Shown here: positions 7,393 to 16,638 of the stretch, one piece after another
How the letters are laid out: each line of letters opens with the position of its first letter
How positions within the stretch are numbered: position 1 is the stretch's first letter
Source of the DNA: Empedobacter tilapiae
GTDB taxonomy: Bacteria; Bacteroidota; Bacteroidia; Flavobacteriales; Weeksellaceae
Assembly: GCF_004785645.1 (NCBI RefSeq)
Contig: NZ_SRPE01000015.1
Coordinates: 1-64,000, forward strand
Length of the DNA: 64,000 nucleotides
Reading direction: 5' to 3'
Made by a program: the position numbers and the translations under genes
The notes under the pieces: model-generated
Databases searched by the model: none
Told to the model about the DNA's origin: nothing
Seen by the model: only the letters and a program-made list of their open reading frames with translations

Positions 7393-8220
7393 TTATTTTT
7401 TGAAATGAAGTGCAATCCACTCATTTCGTTGTTTTTTAGATATAAATTTCAAACCATTTTCTGTACAAAAAGCCAAGATATCATCAAAATCTTGCTCCAT
7501 CAATCCACTTAAGAATAAATCTCCATTTTCATTCAAAACGTTGATATAAGAAGGAATTTGACTGATTAAAATATTTTTGTTGATATTCGCTAAAATAATG
7601 TCAAATTGTTTGCTTCCTAAAAGTGAATTATCACCCATTTTCGCATCCAAACTAACACCATTTCGTTTTCCATTTTCGATAGAATTCTCAACAGCCCATT
7701 CGTCAATATCAATACATTCAGCATAATTTGCACCACGTTTCATTCCTAAAATTGCAAGGATTGACGTTCCACATCCCATGTCCAAAATATCTTTTCCTGT
7801 AAATTCAGTTTCCAAGATATATTCTACCATCAAATGTGTTGTAGAGTGATGTCCAGTCCCAAAAGACATTTTTGGTTGAATGATAATTTCGTATGGAATA
7901 TTTTCAACTGTTTCGTGAAATTCAGCACGAATTAAACATTGGTCGTTCACTAAAATTGGCGTAAAATTTTCTTCCCAAGTTGCATTCCAATTTTGTTGTT
8001 CAATTTCTTGACGCGTATAAGAAAAATCAATATTCTCGATAGAATCAATCACTTCTTTTACTTGGTCAATATTTTCGTCAGTTTTTGGCATGTAAGCATC
8101 AAAACCTTCTTCGTTTTCAACGAAACTTTCAAAAGGTAATTCAGAAATCATTGCAATAATAATTTCATTAAAAGGCTCTACTTCCGCAACTTTAAATTTA
8201 TATTCGATATAATTTGTCAT
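7393..8220 (-). CDS. prmA: Ribosomal protein L11 methyltransferase
   Basis: 275 aa from the ATG at 8218-8220 (MTNYIEYKFKV), the usual PrmA start; an in-frame extension to 8259 is unlikely to be used. The enzyme methylates ribosomal protein L11 with S-adenosylmethionine. SFGTGHHSTTHLM (about 119-131) and the SAM-binding loop ILDMGCGTSILAI (about 145-157) are both present, along with the later LANINKNILI block. It is upstream of and likely co-transcribed with clpS. Confidence 0.92.
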   Translation of the reverse strand: MTNYIEYKFKVAEVEPFNEIIIAMISELPFESFVENEEGFDAYMPKTDENIDQVKEVIDSIENIDFSYTRQEIEQQNWNATWEENFTPILVNDQCLIRAEFHETVENIPYEIIIQPKMSFGTGHHSTTHLMVEYILETEFTGKDILDMGCGTSILAILGMKRGANYAECIDIDEWAVENSIENGKRNGVSLDAKMGDNSLLGSKQFDIILANINKNILISQIPSYINVLNENGDLFLSGLMEQDFDDILAFCTENGLKFISKKQRNEWIALHFKK

Positions 8221-8292
8221 AAAAAAATGTGGAAAACATTCAATTGTTTTCAGCTGCAAATTTACGATTTTTATAATTAATGATAAAGGAGA

Positions 8293-9009
8293 TTATTTAT
8301 CAAATGGAAAGTCTTTTAAACCAACCATCATTTCACGTTTTCCTGGAGGTCCAGGACGTTTTTGTACAATATAGTTCAAATCTTTCAATCCTCTTTTTAT
8401 GCTTCCTTTAGCTGCATAAGTAGTAAAAATGGCAGATTTTTTAGTTAAAGAATCAACAATTTCTAACAATTCTTTTTCCCATAATTCTGGTTGAACACGA
8501 GAACCAAATGCATCAAAATAGACCAAATCAAAATTATTTTCGTTGATATTTTTCAGATTGAAAAAATCTTCTTCTACTTTTTTAATTTCAAAATATGGAG
8601 AAATTTTATGCCAATTTTCCCAATTAGAATGAAATAATTGTTTATAATAATCTAAAAACTCATCTTTTCGATGTGCTAATTCTGGATAAAGTTTGAAAAC
8701 GTTTTCGAAATAATTCACCAATTCAAATTCTTCATTCGAAACTGGAAATTTTTCGATTCCAACATATTGAACTGGAATTTTATGTTTCTCCGCTTCCATC
8801 AAAGTAATAAAAGAATTAAGTCCCGTACCTAATCCAATTTCTATAATTTTTATAAGATTTTTTGTTTCGGTAAAATGATGAAAACCATTTTTTATAAATA
8901 CATGAAAAGCCTCTTGTACAGCGCCATGCTTAGAATGATAAGATTCATCCCAATCTTCAATATAGATAGTTTTAGATCCATCTTCCGTCTCTTGAATAAT
9001 TCTTTTCAT
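8293..9009 (-). CDS. mnmD: tRNA 5-methylaminomethyl-2-thiouridine methyltransferase, MnmD type
   Basis: 238 aa. It corresponds to the methyltransferase half (MnmC2/MnmD) of the bifunctional MnmC, which makes the last methylation of mnm5s2U34 in tRNA. Seen: the SAM loop IIEIGLGTGLNSF, VYFDAFGSRVQPELW, and the C-terminal KRPGPPGKREMMVGL typical of the family. The FAD oxidase half is absent, as usual outside the enterobacteria. It is divergent from ilvE. Confidence 0.88.
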   Translation of the reverse strand: MKRIIQETEDGSKTIYIEDWDESYHSKHGAVQEAFHVFIKNGFHHFTETKNLIKIIEIGLGTGLNSFITLMEAEKHKIPVQYVGIEKFPVSNEEFELVNYFENVFKLYPELAHRKDEFLDYYKQLFHSNWENWHKISPYFEIKKVEEDFFNLKNINENNFDLVYFDAFGSRVQPELWEKELLEIVDSLTKKSAIFTTYAAKGSIKRGLKDLNYIVQKRPGPPGKREMMVGLKDFPFDK

Positions 9010-9054
9010 CGTCGAAAGTTATGATATTTATTATGAAAAAGTGCAAATAAAATG

Positions 9055-9062
9055 TACCTTTG
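9055..9062 (+). promoter_or_regulatory. Minus-7 box of ilvE (TACCTTTG)
   Basis: It matches the Bacteroidota consensus TAnnTTTG exactly, 27 bases before the chosen ilvE ATG. Because the box overlaps a possible TTG start at 9060, that longer start would lie upstream of the transcript and can be discarded. No good minus-33 TTTG was seen. Confidence 0.6.
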
Positions 9063-9089
9063 ATAAGCACAAACAAAATATATCGTAAA

Positions 9090-10151
9090 ATGATTATAGA
9101 AAAAATTGCTGAATCAAAATTTAACGATTCAGTTTTCAACTCTACTGTTTTTGGTAAAGAGTTTACAGACCATATGTTAATCGCGCATTACAAAGATGGT
9201 AAATGGGATGAACCTAAAATTGTTCCTTATGGACCAATTTCAATGACACCAGCAGCGATGTCTTTCCATTATGGTCAAACAATTTTTGAAGGAATGAAAG
9301 CCTACAAAAATGATAACGAAGAAGTATTTATTTTCCGTCCAGAGAAAAACTTCGAGCGTTTTAATTTATCTGCGGCACGTCTTAATATGCCTCAAATTCC
9401 GAAAGAAATTTTTATTGATGGTTTAGAAGCAATTATTGATTTAGATCGTCAATGGGTACCAAAAGATTATGGAACGTCATTATATATTCGTCCAGTAATG
9501 TTCGCAACAGAAGAAGCGGTTTCTGCAAGAGCTTCTAATGAATTCATTTTTGCTATTTTATTAGCTTATGCTCCTAATTATTACGATAAACCTTTATCAG
9601 TAAAAATTGCTGATTATTATAGTCGTTCAGCCCAGGGAGGTGTTGGTTTTGCAAAATGTGGAGGAAACTATGCAGGCTCTTTCTTTCCAACTTCTGAAGC
9701 TCAAAAAGATGGTTATGATCAAGTGATTTGGACAGATTCTATCGAGCATAAATACATTGAAGAAGCAGGAACAATGAATGTGATGGTACGTATCGGAAAT
9801 AAAATTTTAACAGCTCCAACTTCTGAGCGTATTTTGAATGGAGTTACACGTGATTCTGTTTTAACATTAGCAAAAGATAGTGGATATGAAGTAGAAGTAC
9901 GTCCTGTAGAAGTACAAGAATTGTATGATGCCTACAAATCAGGAGAATTAAAAGAAGTATTTGGATGTGGAACAGCTGTTGTAATTACACAGTATGATGC
10001 AGTTGGATTTGGTGAAGAACGTGCTCAATTACCAACTTTAGCTGAAGAAGATTCTTTTGCATTACAATTGAAAAAGAAATTAAAAGATATTCAATACGGA
10101 TTAGCAGAAGATCCTTATGGATGGAGAATTAAAATCGAAGAACAAGCTTAA
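9090..10151 (+). CDS. ilvE: Branched-chain amino acid aminotransferase
   Basis: 353 aa from the ATG at 9090. A fold-type IV PLP enzyme that interconverts Leu, Ile and Val with their 2-oxo acids. The PLP lysine lies in GVGFAKCGGNYAGS (K189 counting from this start). FHYGQTIFEGMKAYK, SLYIRPVMFATE and the late GCGTAVVITQ are typical of the long BCAT class shared with eukaryotes. It is monocistronic, with its own promoter and terminator. Confidence 0.93.
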   Translation: MIIEKIAESKFNDSVFNSTVFGKEFTDHMLIAHYKDGKWDEPKIVPYGPISMTPAAMSFHYGQTIFEGMKAYKNDNEEVFIFRPEKNFERFNLSAARLNMPQIPKEIFIDGLEAIIDLDRQWVPKDYGTSLYIRPVMFATEEAVSARASNEFIFAILLAYAPNYYDKPLSVKIADYYSRSAQGGVGFAKCGGNYAGSFFPTSEAQKDGYDQVIWTDSIEHKYIEEAGTMNVMVRIGNKILTAPTSERILNGVTRDSVLTLAKDSGYEVEVRPVEVQELYDAYKSGELKEVFGCGTAVVITQYDAVGFGEERAQLPTLAEEDSFALQLKKKLKDIQYGLAEDPYGWRIKIEEQA

Positions 10152-10179
10152 TTTTGTTTAAGTAAGTTATTTTAAATAT

Positions 10180-10209
10180 AAGCTGACAATTTGATTGTCA
10201 GCTTTTTTT
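10180..10209 (+). terminator. ilvE terminator
   Basis: AAGCTGACAAT and ATTGTCAGCTT form an 11-bp stem with loop TTG, followed by seven T. Confidence 0.85.
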
Positions 10210-10243
10210 GGCACGATATTTAATAATATGTTATACAAAGTAC

Positions 10244-10251
10244 TATATTTG
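10244..10251 (+). promoter_or_regulatory. Minus-7 box TATATTTG abutting a start codon
   Basis: An exact TAnnTTTG match ends 4 bases before the ATG at 10256. Transcription would begin on or next to the start codon, so the mRNA would be leaderless or nearly so. Confidence 0.55.
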
Positions 10252-10255
10252 CAAA

Positions 10256-11278
10256 ATGAATGGACTACAGAAATTTTTAATCATCTGTTCAGGGAGTAGT
10301 CTTGAACTCTTGAAAAAAACACCAACAGATATCAACAAACATGTAGGTATTGGAGGTGTCATATTATTTACAGGAATTTTGGCGGCTTTGTCTGCTGGAT
10401 ATGCGCTGAATACTGTTTTTGATAATATATATACAGCAACAGGTTTTGGTTTGTTGTGGGGATTGATGATTTTTAATCTTGACCGATATATTGTCACATC
10501 AATGAAAAAATCAGGTGGATTTTTTCGTCAGTTTTTTATTGCTTTACCACGTATTTTGGTTGCAGTTTTATTAGGTATTGTGATTTCGAAACCGTTAGAA
10601 TTAAAAATTTTCGAGAAAGAAATTAACAAGCAATTAAATATTATTGTCAATCGTAATAAAGCGGAATTACAAAAAGGAATTGATGCGCGTTATGCTGAAT
10701 TGGGAACACCTTTTTCGAATGAACGAAAAGAAATTTATGCAGAAATAGATAAATTAAGAAATGAGTATAATTCTGCTTCTACCGAATTGGAAAAAGAAGT
10801 TGTAGGAACTCAAACCGAAACAACTACTGGACGCGAAGGTTATGGACCAAATGCGAAACGAAAAGCAGAATTGAAAAAACAAAAAGCTGCCGAAATTGAA
10901 ACCTATATTCAACAATCTGCGCCTCGTTTGGCTGAAATTAACAAAGAATTGGATCGATTGAATATTGCAAAAGAGAAAGAAATTGATGCGGCTAAACCAA
11001 CGGAAGAGAATTACAATGGATTTGCAGCTCGTATGCAAGCTTTAGACGAATTGTCAGTTAATAATCCAATTTTAGGGACTGCAGCTATTTTTATAGCTCT
11101 TGTATTTATTTCCTTAGAAACTGCACCAGTTTTAGTGAAATTAATTGCTCCAAAAGGACCTTATGATTTTCTATTAGAAAAACATGAACATTCGTTCAAG
11201 ATTTTTAGTAAAGAATCAATTCAGATTATGGATATTAAATCAGAGAAACGAGTCAAACATGAATTTGAAAAAGCATAA
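10256..11278 (+). CDS. DUF4407 membrane protein
   Basis: 340 aa from MNGLQKFLIICSGSS. The upstream extension to 10208 overlaps the promoter and was dropped. Three or four membrane segments lie at the N-terminal side (VGIGGVILFTGILAALSAGY; FGLLWGLMIFNLDRYIV; IALPRILVAVLLGIVI). A long charged, probably coiled-coil stretch follows (about 125-260, rich in E, K and A), then a last membrane segment (NPILGTAAIFIALVFISLE). The NLDRYIV and ILVAVLLGIVISKPLEL signatures fit DUF4407, whose biochemical role is not established. It is monocistronic. Confidence 0.8.
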   Translation: MNGLQKFLIICSGSSLELLKKTPTDINKHVGIGGVILFTGILAALSAGYALNTVFDNIYTATGFGLLWGLMIFNLDRYIVTSMKKSGGFFRQFFIALPRILVAVLLGIVISKPLELKIFEKEINKQLNIIVNRNKAELQKGIDARYAELGTPFSNERKEIYAEIDKLRNEYNSASTELEKEVVGTQTETTTGREGYGPNAKRKAELKKQKAAEIETYIQQSAPRLAEINKELDRLNIAKEKEIDAAKPTEENYNGFAARMQALDELSVNNPILGTAAIFIALVFISLETAPVLVKLIAPKGPYDFLLEKHEHSFKIFSKESIQIMDIKSEKRVKHEFEKA

Positions 11279-11284
11279 ATAATG

Positions 11285-11318
11285 AAAAAGTAACTTCAAA
11301 TTGAAGTTACTTTTTTAA
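11285..11318. terminator. Bidirectional terminator
   Basis: A 14-bp stem, AAAAGTAACTTCAA with TTGAAGTTACTTTT, has T-runs on both strands. It lies between convergent genes ending at 11278 and 11331. Confidence 0.85.
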
Positions 11319-11330
11319 TTTTAACTATAA

Positions 11331-13481
11331 TTATTTTTTGATAAGTTGATGTTGTGCAATTCCTTTTTTGGTTTTTACTTTAATAAAGTAAACGCCTTTT
11401 GGTAATTGAATAGTTTGTGTAAAACGAGCTATATTCAATTGATTAAACTCTAAAACTATTTTTCCTGTCGTATCGTAAATTAAGATTTGTTGAATTTTGT
11501 TATTATCTTCTGAAATTAAATTAAACTCTCCATTTGTTGGATTTGGCGCTAAAACTACTTTTCCAACTTCTTGATTATTGATATCATGTACTGCTAAAGT
11601 TGTTAGGTCATATTGATACAAATTATAATTTTGATTTACCAAGTATAATTTATCTTTTACAATTTGGAAATTACTCCAGTTTTTAGGGAAATTTTCTTTT
11701 TCATTCTTTGGTTGGCCAAACAATGGAAACCACGAAATTCCTTTGTCAGCAGAAGCAAGGACTTCTCCATTTACAATGGCAACAATAAACTCTTTATAAA
11801 TAGTAACTGCAAAATTTCCGTAGCTTGGATAATCGTATTGTGCCGAAACAAAGTTTTTACCAAAATCTGTCGACGTTTTGATATAAGGAATTTCATTAAT
11901 TTGATAAAGATAAATGACTACCCCTGTTTTGTCTACATATTTATGACTTTCGGTTTCTTCTGTAGGTATAGTGAATAAAGTTTCTTTTGTTTTCCCTTCG
12001 TCATATGTAATATTAACAGTTCTGTTTGTGTAGTCATACCACCAAATGGTCTCTAAATCCAAATACGTACCATATTGCATATTTTCTGGTATATCTTTTA
12101 TTTCCCAATTTTTACTACCATCTTTTGTTACTATATTAGCATATTTTCCATTTGGATAAGCTGATATAAAACCAAAATTTTCATCAATGAATTTGATTTT
12201 TCTAAATCCATCTGCATGAAATATAGCTGGATTGTTGTATACAAGATTCCAGTTTTTTCCACCATTTTCGGTTTTAAAAATTGAAAAATCTACAAATTGA
12301 TTCACAACAAAATATCCAATATTTTTATTAATAAAATCTACTCCAATAGAATGATAACTAATTTCTATAGGAGCTGGGAAATCGATTGACTCTTTGGTTT
12401 TGAAATTGTATAAAGTTGGTTGTAGATTAGCATTTTGTCCCCAAATTTCTTCATCAGAAACAATATCCAAATGGTCAGTAATATTTTGGTAATTGAAGTA
12501 AATTAACTTATTATAAATTTCCCAATTTTTCAAATCATACGAAAGCATCGTTTGTCCTTCGTATACACCTAAATATTCATTATCGTCAATAAAAAGATCT
12601 TCTATAGGGTAAGGCAATTTAATTTTTTCTAAATTTTGACTATCTTCTACAAATTTGTAGAGATATTTATTTTCTTGACTTCTTTTTTGAGCATAAGCAT
12701 AAAATGTATTTCCCTTAAGTATAGTTTGAGGTATTAAATTAATATCAGGTAAACTTGTAATTTTCCAACTATTTCCATCATCTTTACTTGTATAGATTTC
12801 GTTTTCAGAAATATATAAGGCCGTTAGTTGGTCTGTATAAAATATTCTACTGTATGTGCCAACAAAGCTGTTTGGCTTTTCAATTTCATGTTGAGCATTC
12901 CATGTGGCTCCCCCATCTTGAGTAGAGTATATCCAATATTTATTATTAGCATAGATAAATGCTTTTCCTTCTAAATCATTTTTAAAAGCAAAACTATAAA
13001 TACCAATCTTCGTTACATCAGTGTTTATTTGCGCTTTTATCCATTCTCCAGAAAAGTTATTCATGTAAAAAAAGCTTTCAGTATTATTTTCGCTTGAAGA
13101 AATTATAATACGATTATTTTCTAATAATTTTATATTACTTATATATTTATTATTTTTCACTTGTATGAAATTCTCCCCTTTATCATATGAAACATAAAAA
13201 TTATAATATCGACTAGTATAAAGTAAAATTTCTTTGTTATTTAATATACCAATTGAGTTATAATCTCCTTGAAATTTTTTCGTCCATGTTTTTCCTTTAT
13301 CATCACTTTTATATATAATATTATTATTCCTATTGAATCCAAAATAATAATCTTGCATTTTTGCCAATTTATGTATTACAGTTCGTTCTCCTAAAAGTTT
13401 TGTATTCTCCTTAAGGCTTAATTTTTGTGCAGATATAAAACAAGAGATAAAGGTTAAAATAAAAAATAAATGTTTTTTCAT
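11331..13481 (-). CDS. Secreted BNR/sortilin-like repeat protein with T9SS sorting domain
   Basis: 716 aa. The signal peptide ends ISAQ at about residue 19. The middle is built of repeated Asp-box-like units with the sense SxDxGxTW (DDKGKTWTKKF, DDGNSWKIT, DGGATWNA, ENGGKNWNLVY), as in BNR/Vps10 beta-propellers. The last 75 or so residues, from VVLAPNPTNGEFNL to GVYFIKVKTKKG, form a type A sorting domain that directs export by the type IX system and attachment at the cell surface. No glycosidase residues were recognised, so the ligand is unknown. Confidence 0.85.
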   Translation of the reverse strand: MKKHLFFILTFISCFISAQKLSLKENTKLLGERTVIHKLAKMQDYYFGFNRNNNIIYKSDDKGKTWTKKFQGDYNSIGILNNKEILLYTSRYYNFYVSYDKGENFIQVKNNKYISNIKLLENNRIIISSSENNTESFFYMNNFSGEWIKAQINTDVTKIGIYSFAFKNDLEGKAFIYANNKYWIYSTQDGGATWNAQHEIEKPNSFVGTYSRIFYTDQLTALYISENEIYTSKDDGNSWKITSLPDINLIPQTILKGNTFYAYAQKRSQENKYLYKFVEDSQNLEKIKLPYPIEDLFIDDNEYLGVYEGQTMLSYDLKNWEIYNKLIYFNYQNITDHLDIVSDEEIWGQNANLQPTLYNFKTKESIDFPAPIEISYHSIGVDFINKNIGYFVVNQFVDFSIFKTENGGKNWNLVYNNPAIFHADGFRKIKFIDENFGFISAYPNGKYANIVTKDGSKNWEIKDIPENMQYGTYLDLETIWWYDYTNRTVNITYDEGKTKETLFTIPTEETESHKYVDKTGVVIYLYQINEIPYIKTSTDFGKNFVSAQYDYPSYGNFAVTIYKEFIVAIVNGEVLASADKGISWFPLFGQPKNEKENFPKNWSNFQIVKDKLYLVNQNYNLYQYDLTTLAVHDINNQEVGKVVLAPNPTNGEFNLISEDNNKIQQILIYDTTGKIVLEFNQLNIARFTQTIQLPKGVYFIKVKTKKGIAQHQLIKK

Positions 13482-13610
13482 AAGCGTTAATTTTTGTAAA
13501 TATATGTATTATAGAGATATAAAATTATTTTAACATAAAGCTAAATAGTAAATGTAAATTTTCTTTTTGATTATCTCAAGTAGTAAATAGTGTAATCGAG
13601 AATACTTTTT

Positions 13611-13618
13611 TAATTTTG
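13611..13618 (+). promoter_or_regulatory. Minus-7 box TAATTTTG close to a start codon
   Basis: An exact TAnnTTTG match ends 8 bases before the ATG at 13627, so the transcript would have almost no leader. No clear minus-33 box was found. Confidence 0.5.
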
Positions 13619-13626
13619 CACAAGAT

Positions 13627-14055
13627 ATGGAAACTTATAAAATAGAAATTTACGGAGAAGACGAAAACCAAATTCAACGAATGGAAGAGGTGATTGCTCC
13701 TATAAAAGATATACAAGATTATTTTTGGAAAATTCTTTGGGTTGATGGTGAAAGTGAAACGGACGAATATTCGGTTTTCGAATTGCAAGAAGTGATTGAT
13801 CAACAAGACGGAATTTTTGTGGAATATGATCAGCTAGAAAGTTTGTGTTATAAAATGGAACATGTAACAGAGGCGTTGATTATTGGAGATCGAAAAGAAA
13901 ATAATTTGCATGTAAATATTGAGGATGAAAATTTATATGACAATGAAGTCGTGTTTGAATTTGTGAAAGATTCACATTGGCAAATTTTGACTTCTGATAT
14001 CAATATTGTAGATACGTTCAAAGTTTTCTTTCCAAATAGTAAAATCATTGATTAA
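13627..14055 (+). CDS. Hypothetical acidic protein
   Basis: 142 aa, very acidic, soluble, no signal peptide or membrane segment. I do not recognise the family. The sequence alternates short hydrophobic strands and acidic loops (YKIEIYGEDENQIQRMEEVI at the start, VDTFKVFFPNSKIID at the end), which suggests a small alpha/beta domain. It has its own promoter box and a terminator shared with the convergent folP. Confidence 0.6.
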   Translation: METYKIEIYGEDENQIQRMEEVIAPIKDIQDYFWKILWVDGESETDEYSVFELQEVIDQQDGIFVEYDQLESLCYKMEHVTEALIIGDRKENNLHVNIEDENLYDNEVVFEFVKDSHWQILTSDINIVDTFKVFFPNSKIID

Positions 14056-14060
14056 AAATA

Positions 14061-14086
14061 AAAGCCACTAAAAAGTGGCTTTCTTC
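14061..14086. terminator. Hairpin between convergent genes
   Basis: AAAGCCACT (14061-14069) pairs with AGTGGCTTT (14074-14082). A-rich and T-rich flanks allow termination in both directions. Confidence 0.75.
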
Positions 14087-14087
14087 T

Positions 14088-14915
14088 TTATTTTTGATTC
14101 AATTTCTGAAAAATTTTTAAGGTTTCTTTTGCTTCTTTTACATCATGAACACGCAAAATTTTTGCACCTTTTTGTAACGCAACCATATTTAGTACAGAAG
14201 TTCCGTTTAAAGCTTCTTGTGGAGTTGTTCCGAATAAATTATAAATCATCGATTTTCTCGAAATTCCGACTAATAAAGGAAAACCTTCAAAACCTAAAGC
14301 TTCCATTTTACTGAATAATTCGTAATTATGATCCAATGTTTTAGCAAAACCAAAACCAGGATCCAAAATAATATCATTTACTTTTGCAGCTTTTAATTGA
14401 GCAATTTTTTTAGAAAAATATTCATTCACTTCCAATGTAATATCATCATATTCAGGATTATTTTGCATCGTTTTCGGCGATCCTTTCATATGCATTAAAA
14501 TATATGGAACTCGAAGTTCTTTGATTGCATCAAACATGTTTTCGTCCAATTCCCAACCCGAAACATCATTTATAATTGAAGCGCCAGCTTTTATAGCTTC
14601 GCGTGCCACATTTCCTCGAAAAGTATCAATCGAAATAATTAATTCTGGATATTCTTCAATAATTTTTTCGATAATTGGCGCAGTTCTATCAATTTCTTCT
14701 TGCTCTGAAATATTTTCTGCTCCAGGTTTTGTCGAATAACCACCAATATCAATTATATCGGCACCTTCGGACAAGTATTTTTCAACTTTTTCTAAAATCA
14801 AATTCATTGATTGATTACTACCACCATCATAAAAAGAGTTTGGCGTTGTATTCAAAATTCCCATAATTTTAGGCTCGTTCAAATCAATCAAACGACCATT
14901 ACAATTAATTGTCAT
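14088..14915 (-). CDS. folP: Dihydropteroate synthase
   Basis: 275 aa, the usual length. It condenses para-aminobenzoate with dihydropterin pyrophosphate in folate synthesis and is the sulfonamide target. Motifs in order: IMGILNTTPNSFYDGG, DIGGYSTKPGA, ISIDTFRGNVA, INDVSGW, ILDPGFGFAKT, LVGISRKSMI and the final ILRVHDV. All key blocks are intact. It is divergent from the DUF1599 gene. Confidence 0.95.
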   Translation of the reverse strand: MTINCNGRLIDLNEPKIMGILNTTPNSFYDGGSNQSMNLILEKVEKYLSEGADIIDIGGYSTKPGAENISEQEEIDRTAPIIEKIIEEYPELIISIDTFRGNVAREAIKAGASIINDVSGWELDENMFDAIKELRVPYILMHMKGSPKTMQNNPEYDDITLEVNEYFSKKIAQLKAAKVNDIILDPGFGFAKTLDHNYELFSKMEALGFEGFPLLVGISRKSMIYNLFGTTPQEALNGTSVLNMVALQKGAKILRVHDVKEAKETLKIFQKLNQK

Positions 14916-14944
14916 ATCTTAGAAGTTCTTTAAGCAATTTCAAT

Positions 14945-14952
14945 TATTTTTG
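14945..14952 (+). promoter_or_regulatory. Minus-7 box TATTTTTG
   Basis: An exact TAnnTTTG match 16 bases before the ATG at 14969. It probably drives the DUF1599, BT_3928, permease run of genes. Confidence 0.5.
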
Positions 14953-14968
14953 AAATCGAAACGAAATT

Positions 14969-15517
14969 ATGAAAAATACCTCAATTCAATTTAAAGAAAT
15001 CATCTCTGTTTGTCGAGATTTATATACAAAAAAATTACAAGATTACGGTCCAGCTTGGCGTGTACTGCGTTTACCGTCGTTGACAGATCAAATTTTTATC
15101 AAGGTAAATCGTATTCGTACGTTGCAAGAAGCGACGGAACGTTTGGTTGATGAAGACGAAGAAGGAGAATTTATTGCGATTGTTAATTATTCAATTATGG
15201 CATTGATTCAGTTGGAACTTGGTTTTGCAGATCAGCCAGATTTAACGGACGAACAAGCGATCGATTTTTATGATAAATATGCGATAATCGCGCATGATTT
15301 GATGATGAAAAAAAATCATGATTACGGTGAAGCTTGGCGAGATTTGCGTGTAAGTTCGATTACAGATTTAATTTATCAGAAAGTTTTACGTACAAAAAGT
15401 ATCGAAGATAATAAAGGAAAAACAATTGTGTCTGAAGGTTTGGATGCAAATTATTTAGATATGATTAATTATTCGATTTTCGCAATGATTTTAATTAACG
15501 AAAAGAAAGCTTTATGA
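14969..15517 (+). CDS. DUF1599 protein with two repeated halves
   Basis: 182 aa. It contains two copies of one unit: LYTKKLQDYGPAWRVLRLPS (about 16-35) and LMMKKNHDYGEAWRDLRVSS (about 110-129), each followed by LTDQIFIKV/ITDLIYQKV and a conserved R-[IT]-[RK]-[TS] stretch. This duplicated layout fits DUF1599, thought from comparative work to act near nucleotide modification, though the reaction is unproven. It overlaps the next gene by 4 bases, so translation is coupled. Confidence 0.8.
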   Translation: MKNTSIQFKEIISVCRDLYTKKLQDYGPAWRVLRLPSLTDQIFIKVNRIRTLQEATERLVDEDEEGEFIAIVNYSIMALIQLELGFADQPDLTDEQAIDFYDKYAIIAHDLMMKKNHDYGEAWRDLRVSSITDLIYQKVLRTKSIEDNKGKTIVSEGLDANYLDMINYSIFAMILINEKKAL

Positions 15518-16635
15518 AATATTTAGTTCAATTTGCACGAATTATAGTTGGTGTCATTTTTATAATTTCTGGATTTGTAAAAAACGTTGATCCAATTGGA
15601 TTAAGTTTTAAATTAGAAGAATATTTTTCGCCAACAGTTCTTAATATTCCATTTTTAGAAAGTTTGAGTTTGCCTTTGGCAACATTTTTCTCCATTTTTG
15701 AAATAGTTTTAGGCGTTTTATTATTGCTTGGCGTTTGGAAAAGATTTACAACAATAGCTTTATTGTTAACGATTATTTTCTTTACATTTTTGACATTTTA
15801 TTCAGCTTATTTCAATAAAGTAACGGATTGTGGGTGTTTTGGTGATGCGCTAAAACTAGAACCTTGGGCATCATTTTACAAAGATGTTGTGCTTTTGATG
15901 TTGATAATTGTTTTAGTGATTGGTCAAAAATATATCAAACCATTATTCGTCGAAAAAGCGAATTATGCGATTAATTTTATTACAATTTTAGGTTCTGCAA
16001 TTATTGCTTATATCGGAATTAATCATTTACCAATCATTGATTTTAGACCTTATGCAGTTGGCAAAAATTTGATTGAAGGAATGAAGTCTCCGCAAGAATT
16101 AGGTTTGAAACCAACAACGTATAAAACGATTTACACCATGAAAAATAGTGTAGATGGAAAGGTTGTAGAAATTGATGATGCACAATATATTGCGGATGAT
16201 AAGTGGTACAAACATGGAACACCTTGGGTAATTGAAGCGGATAAAACGCGTACAATTGTAGAGAAAAAAGGTTACGAACCACCAATTCACGATTTTAATT
16301 TTGATTGCAATGGTGTTGATAAAACTTCTGAAATTTTAAATGCCTCGAAAGCGATTGTTTTTGTCATTCCTTTTGTTGAAAAGGTAAATGAGGAACAAAT
16401 TGCGAAATTAAATACTTTAGGAAAGGAAGCGAAAGCAAAAGGTTTTGTTGTGTCAGCGGTTTCGAACAATCCAATTAAAGGTTTAGAATTAGAGAATTGT
16501 TTCATGGATCAAACAACGATGAAAACAATTATTCGTTCAAATCCTGGTGTGATGATTTTAGAAAAAGGAACGGTAAAAGCGAAATATCATGACAACGATT
16601 TTCCATCAATTAATCGATTAGAAGAATTATTTTAA
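15514..16635 (+). CDS. BT_3928 family membrane protein (DoxX/MauE-like)
   Basis: 373 aa. Four N-terminal membrane segments (residues about 1-145) carry the DoxX/MauE-like signature IIVGVIFIISGFVKNVDPIG and a CGCF motif, VTDCGCFGD, at the third segment. The C-terminal half is soluble with a thioredoxin-like pattern (AIVFVIPFVEK, VVSAVSNNPIKG, NPGVMILEKGTVKAKYHDND) but lacks a CxxC. A role in redox or disulfide handling is inferred from the fold only. It is coupled to the DUF1599 gene by an ATGA overlap. Confidence 0.8.
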   Translation: MKYLVQFARIIVGVIFIISGFVKNVDPIGLSFKLEEYFSPTVLNIPFLESLSLPLATFFSIFEIVLGVLLLLGVWKRFTTIALLLTIIFFTFLTFYSAYFNKVTDCGCFGDALKLEPWASFYKDVVLLMLIIVLVIGQKYIKPLFVEKANYAINFITILGSAIIAYIGINHLPIIDFRPYAVGKNLIEGMKSPQELGLKPTTYKTIYTMKNSVDGKVVEIDDAQYIADDKWYKHGTPWVIEADKTRTIVEKKGYEPPIHDFNFDCNGVDKTSEILNASKAIVFVIPFVEKVNEEQIAKLNTLGKEAKAKGFVVSAVSNNPIKGLELENCFMDQTTMKTIIRSNPGVMILEKGTVKAKYHDNDFPSINRLEELF

Positions 16636-16638
16636 AAA

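Noticed and set aside
9060-9089. TTG start for ilvE, ten codons upstream
   Set aside because: It overlaps the minus-7 promoter box, so it would not be in the mRNA; the ATG at 9090 fits the family.
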